Below are positions 44,862-53,989 of a DNA stretch of 64,000 nucleotides, piece after piece (position 1 is the first letter of the stretch; each line of letters opens with the position of its first letter). The stretch comes from Streptomyces iakyrus. GTDB lineage: Bacteria; Actinomycetota; Actinomycetes; Streptomycetales; Streptomycetaceae. Under the pieces are notes generated by a model that saw only the letters and a list, made by a program, of their open reading frames with translations, ran no database searches and was not told the DNA's origin. The position numbers and the translations under genes were made by a program. The stretch is from the NCBI RefSeq assembly GCF_000717055.1, contig NZ_JNXI01000013.1, forward strand, positions 62,001-126,000, in the 5' to 3' direction.

Positions 44862-46618
44862 TGACGTTGCTGACGGGCGCGCGGGAGCGCTGGGTGCGGA
44901 CCGGCGAAGTCGAGCTGTGCGTGGCCGAGATGGGTGATCCGGGACGGCCGACGGTCGTCCTGGTGCACGGCTACCCGGACAGCAAGGAGGTGTGGTCCGA
45001 GGTCGCCGGGGGGCTCGCCGGATGCTTCCACGTGGTCGCGTACGACGTCCGCGGCCACGGCCGGTCGTCGGCGCCGCGGCCGCTGCGGGGCGGTTTCACC
45101 CTGGAGAAGCTGACGGACGACTTCCTGGCCGTCGTGGACGCGGTGAGTCCGGACGCGCCGGTGCACCTGGTGGGGCACGACTGGGGCTCGGTGCAGGCCT
45201 GGGAGTTCACCACCGTGCAGCGCACCCGGGGCCGCATCGCCTCCTTCACCTCGATGTCCGGGCCGTCCCTCGACCACTTCGGCCACTGGGTCAGCCGGCG
45301 CGTGAAGCGGCCCACCCCGCGCCGGGTCGGCCAGCTGCTCGGGCAGGGCGCCCGGTCCTGGTACGTGTACCTGCTGCACACGCCTGTACTGCCCGAGCTC
45401 ATCTGGCGCGGCCCGCTCGGAGCGCGCTGGCCGCGGATGCTGGAGCGCGTCGAGAAGGTGCCCCGGGGTGACTACCCCACCGCGTCCCTGCCGTCGGACG
45501 CGGCCCACGGGGCCTGGCTGTACCGGGACAACGTCCGGCCCCGGCTGCGTGCGCCACGCCCCGACGCGCACGCCCACGCGCCCGTGCAGGTCATCACGCC
45601 CCTGGAGGACCGGTTCCTCTCGGAACGGCTCCACGATGAACTGGAGCAGTGGGTTCCACAGCTGACCCGCAGGACGGTCCAGGCGGGGCACTGGATCCCG
45701 CGCACCCGCCCGGACCTGCTGGCCTCCTGGATCGACGAGTTCGTGACGTCCGTCGAGGGCGGCAGGCCCCCGGCGGTGGCGAGCGGCGCGCACGCCGAGC
45801 GGTTCGGCGGACAGCTCGTGCTGGTCACCGGCGCGGGCAGCGGCATCGGGCGGGCGACAGCGCTCGCCTTCGCGGAGGCCGGAGCGCGCGTGGTGGCCGT
45901 CGACCGGAACGCCGGGGCAGCGGTCAGCACCGCCGAGAAGGCCCGTCTGCTGGGCGCCCCCGAGGCCTGGGCGGAGACGGTCGACGTCTCCGACGAGCCG
46001 TCCATGGAGAAGCTCGCCGAGAAGGTCACCACCGAGTACGGAGTGGTGGACGTCCTCGTGAACAACGCCGGGATCGGACTGTCCGGTTCCTTCTTCGACA
46101 CCACGCCGGAACACTGGAAGAAGGTCCTGGACGTCAACCTGTGGGGTGTCATCCACGGCTGCCGGCTCTTCGGCCGGCGGATGGCCGAGCGCGGGCAGGG
46201 CGGCCACATCGTCAACGTGGCCTCGGCCGCGGCGTACCAGCCGTCCCGGGCGCTGCCCGCCTACAGCACCTCCAAGGCGGCCGTACTGATGCTCAGTGAA
46301 TGCCTGCGGGCGGAGCTGGCGGGCCAGGGGATCGGCGTGACGGCGGTGTGCCCCGGGTTCGTCAACACGGCCATCACCTCGACGGCGCACTTCGCCGGAG
46401 TCGACGCCCGGGAGGAGAAGCGGCTGCAGAAGCGCGCCGCCCGTCTGTACGGACTGCGCAACTACCCGCCGGAGAAGGTGGCCCGTGCGATCCTGCGGGC
46501 GGTGACGCGCAATGTGGCAGTGACGCCGGTGACACCGGAGGCGCGGGGTGCGCGCTGGCTGTCACGGTGGGCGCCGGGAGCACTGCGGGGCATCGCGCGG
46601 CTTAAGCCGCCGGTGTGA
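44861..46618 (+). CDS. alpha/beta hydrolase - short-chain dehydrogenase fusion (EphD-like)
   Basis: 585 residues with two enzymes. The first 295 residues are an alpha/beta hydrolase: VVLVHGYPDSKEVW, the nucleophile-elbow VGHDWGSVQ with Asp (epoxide-hydrolase type) and a late His in QAGHWIPR. Residues about 312-570 are a classical SDR: TGAGSGIGRATA (cofactor site), NNAGIGLSG, SAAAYQ (Ser) and YSTSKAA (Tyr-x-x-x-Lys). Mycobacterial EphD has the same architecture. Likely substrates are lipid epoxides or aldehydes, but none is shown. The SDR end lacks a membrane anchor. Confidence 0.92.
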   Translation: MTLLTGARERWVRTGEVELCVAEMGDPGRPTVVLVHGYPDSKEVWSEVAGGLAGCFHVVAYDVRGHGRSSAPRPLRGGFTLEKLTDDFLAVVDAVSPDAPVHLVGHDWGSVQAWEFTTVQRTRGRIASFTSMSGPSLDHFGHWVSRRVKRPTPRRVGQLLGQGARSWYVYLLHTPVLPELIWRGPLGARWPRMLERVEKVPRGDYPTASLPSDAAHGAWLYRDNVRPRLRAPRPDAHAHAPVQVITPLEDRFLSERLHDELEQWVPQLTRRTVQAGHWIPRTRPDLLASWIDEFVTSVEGGRPPAVASGAHAERFGGQLVLVTGAGSGIGRATALAFAEAGARVVAVDRNAGAAVSTAEKARLLGAPEAWAETVDVSDEPSMEKLAEKVTTEYGVVDVLVNNAGIGLSGSFFDTTPEHWKKVLDVNLWGVIHGCRLFGRRMAERGQGGHIVNVASAAAYQPSRALPAYSTSKAAVLMLSECLRAELAGQGIGVTAVCPGFVNTAITSTAHFAGVDAREEKRLQKRAARLYGLRNYPPEKVARAILRAVTRNVAVTPVTPEARGARWLSRWAPGALRGIARLKPPV

Positions 46619-46651
46619 AGCGAGGCCCAAAACCCCCGCGGTGAAGAGAAG

Positions 46652-46705
46652 TTGTCCACAGAACCGCCAATTCCCCTGTGGATAACCATACTTGGCTGTG
46701 GATCA
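46652..46705. promoter_or_regulatory. three DnaA-box matches upstream of kptA
   Basis: TTGTCCACA (46652-46660), TGTGGATAA (46677-46685) and TGTGGATCA (46697-46705) lie within 54 bp in the 143-bp gap before kptA. The first two are exact consensus sites in opposite orientation. Confidence 0.75.
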
Positions 46706-46761
46706 AACCTCCGAGACGAAACTCGATCGCGTGATGCGCATCTCTCCTGCACCCTGGGGAG

Positions 46762-47310
46762 ATGGACGAAAGACGCACCGTGAAGGTGTCGAAGTACCTG
46801 TCGAAGCATCTGCGCCACCAGCCTGAACGCATCGGGCTCACGCTCGACGAGGCCGGCTGGGTCGAGATCGGCACGTTGATCGCCGCAGCCACCGCACACG
46901 GCTTCCGGTTCACCCGCGACGAACTGGACCATGTCGTCGCCACCAACGACAAGCGGCGTTTCGCCGTCGAGGGCACCCGGATCCGCGCCAGCCAGGGCCA
47001 CAGCGTGGACGTAGACCTCGGGCTGGCACCGGCCACCCCGCCCGCGCACCTCTACCACGGCACCGTCGCCCGCAGCCTGGACGCGATCCGGGCCGAGGGA
47101 CTCCGTCCGATGAACCGGCACGCCGTGCATCTCTCGCCCGACCGGGACACGGCGACCCGTGTCGGAGCCCGCCGGGGGCAGCCGGTCGTGCTCGGGGTGG
47201 ACGCGTCCGCCATGCACGCCGACGGCCACGTCTTCCACGTCAGCGCCAACGGGGTGTGGCTCACCCACGCCGTACCGCCGCGCTACCTGCGCTTTCCCGG
47301 ACCGCACTGA
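46762..47310 (+). CDS. kptA: RNA 2'-phosphotransferase (Tpt1/KptA)
   Basis: 182 residues. The winged-helix N-terminus begins [19 protein letters not shown] with the Arg and His of the Tpt1 signature. The ADP-ribosyl-transferase-like half has [29 protein letters not shown] and [10 protein letters not shown]. In eukaryotes Tpt1 transfers the 2'-phosphate left by tRNA splicing to NAD. Bacteria lack that pathway, so its substrate here is unknown (RNA or DNA 5'/2'-phosphate capping by ADP-ribose has been discussed). DnaA boxes lie just upstream and a parS site downstream. Confidence 0.92.
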   Translation: MDERRTVKVSKYLSKHLRHQPERIGLTLDEAGWVEIGTLIAAATAHGFRFTRDELDHVVATNDKRRFAVEGTRIRASQGHSVDVDLGLAPATPPAHLYHGTVARSLDAIRAEGLRPMNRHAVHLSPDRDTATRVGARRGQPVVLGVDASAMHADGHVFHVSANGVWLTHAVPPRYLRFPGPH

Positions 47311-47343
47311 CCGGGTGGTGTGACCAGACACTCAGGGTGACTG

Positions 47344-47357
47344 GTTTCACGTGAAAC
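47344..47357. other. parS: parS site
   Basis: Perfect GTTTCACGTGAAAC between kptA and the flavin oxidoreductase, 36 bp before the latter's ATG. Confidence 0.92.
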
Positions 47358-47393
47358 ACAGGTGGCCCGCCGGGCTCCCTTAGGCTCGATCCC

Positions 47394-48296
47394 ATGAGTC
47401 TGCGCCTGAGCACCGTGATCCTCCCGTACCGCCGCTGGCACGAAGGCGGCCGCGCGGCCTGGACGCGCGCGGAGCAGCTCGGCTTCCACACCGCCTACAC
47501 CTACGACCACCTGTCCTGGCGCACCTTCCGGGACGGCCCGTGGTTCGGCGCCGTGCCGACCCTCACGGCCGCCGCGAGCGTCACCGACCGGCTGCGGCTG
47601 GGCACCCTGGTGACCAGCCCGAACTTCCGGCACCCCGTGACGCTCGCCAAGGACCTGATCTCCCTCGACGACATCTCCGGAGGGCGGGTCACGCTGGGCA
47701 TCGGCGCGGGCGGCTCGGGCTTCGACGCCACCGCGCTCGGCCAGGAGCCGTGGACACCGCGCGAGCGCGCCGACCGCTTCGCCGAGTTCGTCCCGCTGCT
47801 CGACCGGCTGCTCAGCGAGGACGCCGTGTCGTACGAGGGTGACTTCTACTCCGCCCACGAGGCCCGGAACATCCCCGGCTGTGTGCAGCGGCCCCGCCTG
47901 CCGTTCGCGGTGGCCGCCACCGGTCCGCGGGGGATGCGGCTCGCCGCCCGGTTCGGCCAGGCGTGGGTGACCACCGGCGACCCGAAACTGTTCGAGAACG
48001 GCACCCCCGAACAGTCGATTCAGGCCATTCGCGGGCAGGCGGAGAGGCTCGACGACATCTGCGCCGAGGCCGGCCGGGACATGACCGGCCTCGACCGGGT
48101 CCTGCTCACCGGCTTCACACCGGACCGCAACGGCCCGCTGGAGTCCCTGCACGCCTTCGTGGACTTCGCCGGACGCCATGCGGAGCTGGGCTTCACGGAG
48201 ATCGTGATCCACTGGCCGATCCCCGATTCGCCGTTCGCCGCGGAGGAGAAGATCTTCGAGCAGATCGCGATGGAGGCCCCGGCGCAGCTGCGCTGA
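47394..48296 (+). CDS. LLM-class flavin/F420-dependent oxidoreductase
   Basis: 300 residues of luciferase-like TIM barrel: [77 protein letters not shown], and a late [11 protein letters not shown]. In actinobacteria these enzymes use F420H2 or FMN. The GxGG-like segment supports cofactor binding but does not tell which. TAGGCT lies 7 nt before the ATG without a ribosome-binding site, so it is a leaderless candidate; a parS site lies where upstream activation would occur. Confidence 0.88.
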   Translation: MSLRLSTVILPYRRWHEGGRAAWTRAEQLGFHTAYTYDHLSWRTFRDGPWFGAVPTLTAAASVTDRLRLGTLVTSPNFRHPVTLAKDLISLDDISGGRVTLGIGAGGSGFDATALGQEPWTPRERADRFAEFVPLLDRLLSEDAVSYEGDFYSAHEARNIPGCVQRPRLPFAVAATGPRGMRLAARFGQAWVTTGDPKLFENGTPEQSIQAIRGQAERLDDICAEAGRDMTGLDRVLLTGFTPDRNGPLESLHAFVDFAGRHAELGFTEIVIHWPIPDSPFAAEEKIFEQIAMEAPAQLR

Positions 48297-48403
48297 GCGT
48301 GGAGCATGGACGGGCGGGCCGGGGAGTCCCTGGTGAGGACGGTATCCACTCACCTGTGCGGAGCCCCGCACGCCCGTGCAGGCATGTGCGGGACAATGGC
48401 CGG

Positions 48404-49273
48404 GTGACCTCAGCGACCCGACAGCCCGAGACCGCGGCCGAGACCCTCCCGCCGCGGCTGATCGCCACCGACCTCGACGGCACCCTGCTGCGCGACGACA
48501 AGTCGGTGTCCCCGCGTACGGTCGCCGCGCTGGCCGCCGCCGAGGAGGCGGGCATCGAGGTCTTCTTCGTCACGGGCCGCCCGGCCCGCTGGATGGACGT
48601 CGTCAGCGACCACGTGCACGGCCACGGCCTGGCCATCTGCGGCAACGGCGCCGCCGTGGTCGACCTGCACGGCGGCCCGGGCGCCCACCGGTTCGTCAAG
48701 GTACGGGAGCTGGCCAGGGAGAACGCCCTGGACGCCGTACGGCTGCTGCGCGACGCGGCGCCGGGCACCGTGTACGCGGTGGAGCAGACGTACGGCTTCT
48801 ACCAGGAGCCGGCGTACCCGAAGCTGCACATGGAGATACCGGACAGCCTCGCCCCGGCCGAGACACTGCTGGGCCCGGACCACCCGGCCGCCGCGGAGCC
48901 GGTGCTGAAGATCCTCGCCTACCACCCCGAGATCGACCCCGACGCCTTCCTGACCCTGGCCCGCCTCGCCATCGGCGACCGTGCCAACGTCACCCGCTCC
49001 AGCCCCAGCGCCCTGCTGGAGATCAGCGGCCCGGGAGTGTCCAAGGCCAGCACCCTCGCCCTGTGCTGCGCCGAGCGCGGCATCTCGCACGAGCAGGTCG
49101 TCGCCTTCGGCGACATGCCGAACGACGTCGAGATGCTGACCTGGGCCGGCCGGTCGTACGCGATGGGCAACGCCCACCCAGACGTGATCGCCGCCGCCTC
49201 AGGCCGGACGGTCGCGAACAACGAGGACGGGGTGGCGGTCGTGATCGAGCAGTTGCTGACGGAACTGCCGTAG
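48404..49273 (+). CDS. HAD-family (Cof-type) phosphatase
   Basis: 289 residues: motif [14 protein letters not shown], motif [12 protein letters not shown], Lys in GVSKASTLA and motif [12 protein letters not shown]. It aligns throughout with the HAD gene after serS and is probably its paralogue. GTG at 48404 has GACAAT about 6 nt upstream and no ribosome-binding site, suggesting leaderless translation. Substrate unknown. Confidence 0.92.
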   Translation: MTSATRQPETAAETLPPRLIATDLDGTLLRDDKSVSPRTVAALAAAEEAGIEVFFVTGRPARWMDVVSDHVHGHGLAICGNGAAVVDLHGGPGAHRFVKVRELARENALDAVRLLRDAAPGTVYAVEQTYGFYQEPAYPKLHMEIPDSLAPAETLLGPDHPAAAEPVLKILAYHPEIDPDAFLTLARLAIGDRANVTRSSPSALLEISGPGVSKASTLALCCAERGISHEQVVAFGDMPNDVEMLTWAGRSYAMGNAHPDVIAAASGRTVANNEDGVAVVIEQLLTELP

Positions 49274-49292
49274 CCGCCGGGGCCGGGGTGTC

Positions 49293-50360
49293 TCAGAGGG
49301 ACACCCCGCGCGCCGCCAGCCACGACACCGGGTTCACCGCCGAGCCCGTCTCCGGCGTGACCCGGACCTCGAAGTGCAGGTGCGGCCCGGTGGAGTTGCC
49401 CGTGGTGCCCGACTGGCCGATCCACTGGCCCGGGCTGACGTGCTCCCCCTGGTCGACCGCGAGGGAGGCGAGATGGGCGTACTGCGTGTAGTAGCCGTCC
49501 GCGTGTTTGAGCACGATCTCCATGCCGAAGGCACCGCCGCAGGACACCTTCACCACCCGGCCCGCCCCCACGGCTCGCACGGGCGTGCCGATCGGCACCG
49601 CGAAGTCCTGCCCGGTGTGCCGGCTGGACCACCGCGCACCACCGCTGCCGTAGGACGCGGACAGGGCGTACGTCTCGACCGGCGCGACCCAGTCGCCGTC
49701 GGTGAACCCCGTCTCCGGCTGGTCGAGCCGGACGGCTCCGCGGCACGCACCGGCCGCGACCGCGGCGTCCGCCTCCCCTTGGAGCCGCGTGCGGGCCGTC
49801 TCCAGCTTCTGCTCGATGTCGGCCTTCAGCCCGGCGAGTTGGAGGTTGCGCTTCTCCAGCGCCTGCCACCGGTCCGCGGCCCTGGCCTCGTCCGCCGCCA
49901 GCCGTGCCTCGGCGCGCTGGTTCCTGGAGATCGCGTTGTTCACGGCCAGATGCGCCTGCGAGAAGGCGTGCTGACCTCGCATCAGACCGTCGGGGCTGTC
50001 GGCGAGGATCATGTGCGCGGCCACCGGCAGGCCACCGCTGGTGCGGTACTGGGCCCGGGCGATCCGGCCCAGGTCCTCGTGCAGGGCGGCGATGTGCCGC
50101 CGCTGCGCGTCCAGGAGTTCCTCCGCCCGCTGTGCTTCGGCCCGCTGCCTCTCGGCCTCCTCGCGGCCGGCCTCGTACTGCTGTGTCGCCACCGCGGCCT
50201 CCTCGTACAGCCGCGCCACCTCGGCGCTGAGGCCTGCCTCCGCGCCGGTCCCGGTGCCCCTCCCGGGTTCCTCGGGCGCCGCCGTCGGCCGGGCCGCGAG
50301 CACGGTCAGCGCGCACAGCAGGACCGGAACCACTAGCCGATGGCGGCGATATGAGCGCAT
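49293..50360 (-). CDS. secreted M23 (LytM) endopeptidase with coiled coil
   Basis: 355 residues. A signal peptide (RSYRRHRLVVPVLLCALTVLAA) is followed by a long coiled coil (about 45-195, rich in Glu/Ala/Arg/Gln) and a LytM domain (about 215-350). Zinc and catalytic residues are in RHTGQDFAVP (His, Asp), YAHLAS and GPHLHFEVRV. EnvC/NlpD-like architecture suggests peptidoglycan cleavage or activation of another hydrolase at septa or branch sites. All metal ligands are present, so it is probably active. Confidence 0.92.
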   Translation of the reverse strand: MRSYRRHRLVVPVLLCALTVLAARPTAAPEEPGRGTGTGAEAGLSAEVARLYEEAAVATQQYEAGREEAERQRAEAQRAEELLDAQRRHIAALHEDLGRIARAQYRTSGGLPVAAHMILADSPDGLMRGQHAFSQAHLAVNNAISRNQRAEARLAADEARAADRWQALEKRNLQLAGLKADIEQKLETARTRLQGEADAAVAAGACRGAVRLDQPETGFTDGDWVAPVETYALSASYGSGGARWSSRHTGQDFAVPIGTPVRAVGAGRVVKVSCGGAFGMEIVLKHADGYYTQYAHLASLAVDQGEHVSPGQWIGQSGTTGNSTGPHLHFEVRVTPETGSAVNPVSWLAARGVSL

Positions 50361-50461
50361 GTCAGCGATCGTCGCCCAGCACGGCGGGCCCGGTCCTGTT
50401 CATGTCGTACGGCTGGGGGACCGACTGCGCCGAACGGCCCAGTGCGCACCCGCCCCGCCCG

Positions 50462-53400
50462 CTACCGCGCTCCCGCCACCGACTTCGACGCCGACTCCCG
50501 CTCGGCCATCTCCCGCAACGGGCCGTCCATCGCCAGCAGCTCAGCGTAGGGACCTCGCTGGACCACCCGTCCCCGGTCCAGCACGATCACCTCGTCGACC
50601 GCTTCGAGGCCCGCCAGCCGGTGCGTGATGAGCAGCGTCGTGCGGCCCTCGGTCGCGGCCAGCAGATCAGCGGTGAGCGCGTCGGCGGTCGGCAGGTCGA
50701 GGTGCTCCGCGGGCTCGTCCAGTACCAGGACGGGGAAGTCGGCCAGCAGCGTCCGGGCCAGCGCCAGACGCTGCCGCTGGCCTCCCGACAGACGCGCCCC
50801 GTGCTCGCCCACGAGCGTGTCGAGGCCGTCGGGCAGACTGTCGGCCCAGTCCAGCAGCCGGGCGCGGCGCAGCGCGGCACGCAGCTGGTCGTCGGTGGCG
50901 TCCTTCCTGGCGAGCAGCAGGTTCTCACGCAGCGAACTGTCGAAGAGATGCGCGTCCTGCGCACACAGTCCGACGAGCCCCCGTACGTCGTCGCTGTGCA
51001 GCGCGTAGGCGTCCACGCCCGCCAGCCCGTACGAACCGGCCCTCGCGTCGAGGAACCGCAGCAGGACCTGCGCCAGCGTGGTCTTGCCGGAGCCGGAGGG
51101 TCCGACCACGGCGATCCGGCAGCCCTCGTCGAGGGTCAGGTCGAGCCCGGCGAGCGCGTCCCGCTGCTGCCCGGCGTACCGGGCGGTGAGCCCTCTGATC
51201 ACGACCGGGAAGGGTGAAGCGGGCGCCTGCCGGGGCCGCTCCGGCTCCTTTACGGGCTCCGGGGCGTCCAGCACCTCGTACACCCGCTCCGCGCTCCGGC
51301 GCACGCGCTGCCGGTACTGCACGGCGAGCGGCAGCCCGAGCACGGCCTCGAAGGCGGCGAGCGGAGTCAGGACGACGACGGCCATGGTCACGCCGTCCAG
51401 CCGCCCCGCGGCGACGGCCTGCGCACCGGTCAGGGCGGCGGCCGTGACGGTCAGACCGGAGATCAGCGCGGTGAGACCGTCGCCGAGGGCCGTGGCGGTG
51501 GCGGCGCGTGAGGCGATCCGGGTCAGCGCCCGGTCGGCCTCGCGGGCCTGGGCGGTCCGCGCGGGCAGGGCACCGGCGACGGTCAGCTCCGCGGTGCCGG
51601 TGAGCAGATCGGCCACCCGCGTCGCGAGCACCCCGCGGGCGGGCGCCAGCCGGTGCTCGGCCCGCCGGGCCACCGTGCCGGTGATCAGCGGCACGCCGAC
51701 CCCCGCCGCCAGGAGCCCGGCTGCGAGCACCGCTCCGGCCTCGGGCAGCAGCCATGCCGTGAAGCCGACCGACGCGGCCGACACGACGACGGCCGCCCCG
51801 GCCGGCAGCAGCCACCGCAGCCAGTAGTCCTGCAGCGCGTCCACGTCCGCGACCAGCCGGGAGAGCAGATCACCCCGGCGGACCCGGCGCAGCCCGGCCG
51901 GCGCCAGCCGCTCCAGCCTGCGGAACACCGCGACCCGGGTGTCCGCAAGCATCCGCAGCACGGCGTCGTGCGACACCAGCCGCTCGGCGTACCGGAACAC
52001 GGCCCGCCCGATCCCGAACGCCCGCGTCGCGGTGACCGCCATCATCAGATACAGCACGGGCGGCTGCTGCGAGGCCCGCGAGATCAGCCAGCCGGAAGTG
52101 GCCATGAGCCCCACGGCGCTCCCCAGCGCGAGGCTCCCGAGCAGCAGCGCGAGTCCCAGCCGCCCGCGCCGGGCACCGGACATGGCGCGGACACGGGCGA
52201 GGACGCCGCCCGGAGCCGCCTGCCCGACGGCCCCGTCCGGAGTGGGCAGACCGACGGGCGCGGCCGGGGCGGTCGGCTCGTCCTCGACGGGCCGCGTTCC
52301 GGCACCCCGGGCCACCGCGGACGCCACGGTCACAGCGGCGGGGGTTTCGGGCTCCGTCAGCCGCACGACCCGGTCCGCGACCTCCAGCAGCGCCGGCCGG
52401 TGGACCACCAGCAGCACCGTACGGCCGGCCGCGAGGCGCCGCACCGCCGCGACGACCTCGGCCTCGGTGGCCCCGTCCAGCGCCGCCGTCGGCTCGTCGA
52501 GCAGCAGCACGGGCCGGTCCGCGAGGAACGCCCTGGCCAGCGCGAGCCGCTGCCGCTGCCCGGCCGACAGCCCGGCGCCGTCCTCACCAAGCAGGGTGTC
52601 CACGCCCTCGGGCAACGTGTCGACGAACTCCAGCGCCCCGGCGTCCCGCAGCGCCTGCCGTACGGCGTCGTCGTCTGCGTCGGGCCGGGCCAGCCGTACG
52701 TTCTCGGCAATCGTCCCGGCGTACAGGTGCGGCCGCTGCGGTACCCACGCGATCCGGGAACGCCACGCCTCCAGGTCGGCACCGGCGAGATCGACTCCCC
52801 CGGCCCGCACCCGGCCCTCGTCCGGTCGCACGAACCCCAGCAGCACACTCAGCACCGTCGACTTGCCGGCGCCGCTCGGCCCGACCAGCGCGACCGTCTC
52901 CCCGGGCTCGACGCTGAAGGTCACGTCCGAGACGGCGTCCGCCGACCGCCCCGGATACCGGACGGTCACGCCCTCGAAGGACAGCGCACCCTCCGGCACG
53001 GCCGCGGAACCGGACGCCGGGACGGGCGTCTCCAGAACCTCGAAGATCTCCTCGGCGGCGGCGAGCCCTTCGGCCGCCGCGTGGTACTGCGCCCCGACCT
53101 GCCGCAACGGCAGATACGCCTCGGGCGCGAGGATCAGGATGACGAGACCGATGTACAGGTCCATCTCTCCGTGCACCAGCCGCATGCCGATCGTCACGGC
53201 GACCAGCGCCACCGAGATCGTCGCGAGCAGCTCCAGGGCGAAGGAGGAGATGAAGGCGATCCGCAGCGTCCGCATGGTCGCCCGCCGGTACTCGCCGGTG
53301 ATCCGCCGGATCGACTCGGCCTGCGCCTTGGCCCGGCCGAAGACCTTCAGCGTCGGCAGCCCCGCGACGACGTCCAGGAAGTGCCCGGAGAGCCGCGACA

Positions 53401-53986
53401 GCAACTGCCACTGACGGTCCATCCGGGACTGGGTCGCCCAGCCGATGAGCACCATGAAGACCGGGATGAGCGGGAGGGTGCCCACGATGATGGCCGCGGA
53501 GACCCAGTCCTCGGTGACGATCCGCGCCAGCACCGCCACCGGCACGACCACCGCGAGACCCAACTGCGGCAGATACCGGGAGAAGTAGTCGTCGAGGGCG
53601 TCCACCCCCCGGGTGGCCAGGGCGACCAGCGAACCGGTCCGCTGCCCACTCAGCCAGCCCGGCCCCAGCTCGGCGGAACGCTCCAGGAGCAGCCCCCGCA
53701 GCTCGGACTTCACCGCCGCGCTCGCCCGGTGCGCGGCGAGCTCGGTGAGCCAGCCGACCAGCGCCCGGCCGACCGCGACGGCGGCCAACAGCATCAGGGG
53801 AGTGCCGAGTTCGGACACCGCCATGCGGTGCTGGAACGCGCCGACGACCACCTCGGCGATGAGCATCGCCTGCGCGATGACCAGCCCCGCCCCGACGGCG
53901 CCCAGGGCCACGACCGCTGCCAGGAAGAACCGGGTGGCACGGGCGTACCGGAGCAGACGCGGATCGATTGGTTTCACGTGAAACAC
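50462..53986 (-). CDS. cydCD: CydD-CydC fused ABC exporter for cytochrome bd assembly
   Basis: 1174 residues: two complete ABC half-transporters in one chain. Each has about six membrane helices and an ATPase. Walker A motifs GPSGAGKST (near residue 370) and GPSGSGKTT (near 960), signatures LSAGQRQRLALARA and LSGGQRQRLALART, Walker B LLLDEPTAAL and LVLDEPAEHL. The pair exports reductant thiols needed to assemble cytochrome bd. GTG start at 53986, 3 bp after the cydB stop; its first codons (FHVK) are written by a perfect parS site. A Pro/Ala-rich linker joins the two halves near residue 555. Confidence 0.95.
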   Translation of the reverse strand: MFHVKPIDPRLLRYARATRFFLAAVVALGAVGAGLVIAQAMLIAEVVVGAFQHRMAVSELGTPLMLLAAVAVGRALVGWLTELAAHRASAAVKSELRGLLLERSAELGPGWLSGQRTGSLVALATRGVDALDDYFSRYLPQLGLAVVVPVAVLARIVTEDWVSAAIIVGTLPLIPVFMVLIGWATQSRMDRQWQLLSRLSGHFLDVVAGLPTLKVFGRAKAQAESIRRITGEYRRATMRTLRIAFISSFALELLATISVALVAVTIGMRLVHGEMDLYIGLVILILAPEAYLPLRQVGAQYHAAAEGLAAAEEIFEVLETPVPASGSAAVPEGALSFEGVTVRYPGRSADAVSDVTFSVEPGETVALVGPSGAGKSTVLSVLLGFVRPDEGRVRAGGVDLAGADLEAWRSRIAWVPQRPHLYAGTIAENVRLARPDADDDAVRQALRDAGALEFVDTLPEGVDTLLGEDGAGLSAGQRQRLALARAFLADRPVLLLDEPTAALDGATEAEVVAAVRRLAAGRTVLLVVHRPALLEVADRVVRLTEPETPAAVTVASAVARGAGTRPVEDEPTAPAAPVGLPTPDGAVGQAAPGGVLARVRAMSGARRGRLGLALLLGSLALGSAVGLMATSGWLISRASQQPPVLYLMMAVTATRAFGIGRAVFRYAERLVSHDAVLRMLADTRVAVFRRLERLAPAGLRRVRRGDLLSRLVADVDALQDYWLRWLLPAGAAVVVSAASVGFTAWLLPEAGAVLAAGLLAAGVGVPLITGTVARRAEHRLAPARGVLATRVADLLTGTAELTVAGALPARTAQAREADRALTRIASRAATATALGDGLTALISGLTVTAAALTGAQAVAAGRLDGVTMAVVVLTPLAAFEAVLGLPLAVQYRQRVRRSAERVYEVLDAPEPVKEPERPRQAPASPFPVVIRGLTARYAGQQRDALAGLDLTLDEGCRIAVVGPSGSGKTTLAQVLLRFLDARAGSYGLAGVDAYALHSDDVRGLVGLCAQDAHLFDSSLRENLLLARKDATDDQLRAALRRARLLDWADSLPDGLDTLVGEHGARLSGGQRQRLALARTLLADFPVLVLDEPAEHLDLPTADALTADLLAATEGRTTLLITHRLAGLEAVDEVIVLDRGRVVQRGPYAELLAMDGPLREMAERESASKSVAGAR
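53971..53984. other. parS: parS site inside the first codons of cydCD
   Basis: Perfect GTTTCACGTGAAAC, starting two bases after the first base of the GTG start codon. It encodes FHVK and also contains the last base of the start codon. Confidence 0.92.
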
Positions 53987-53989
53987 ACC

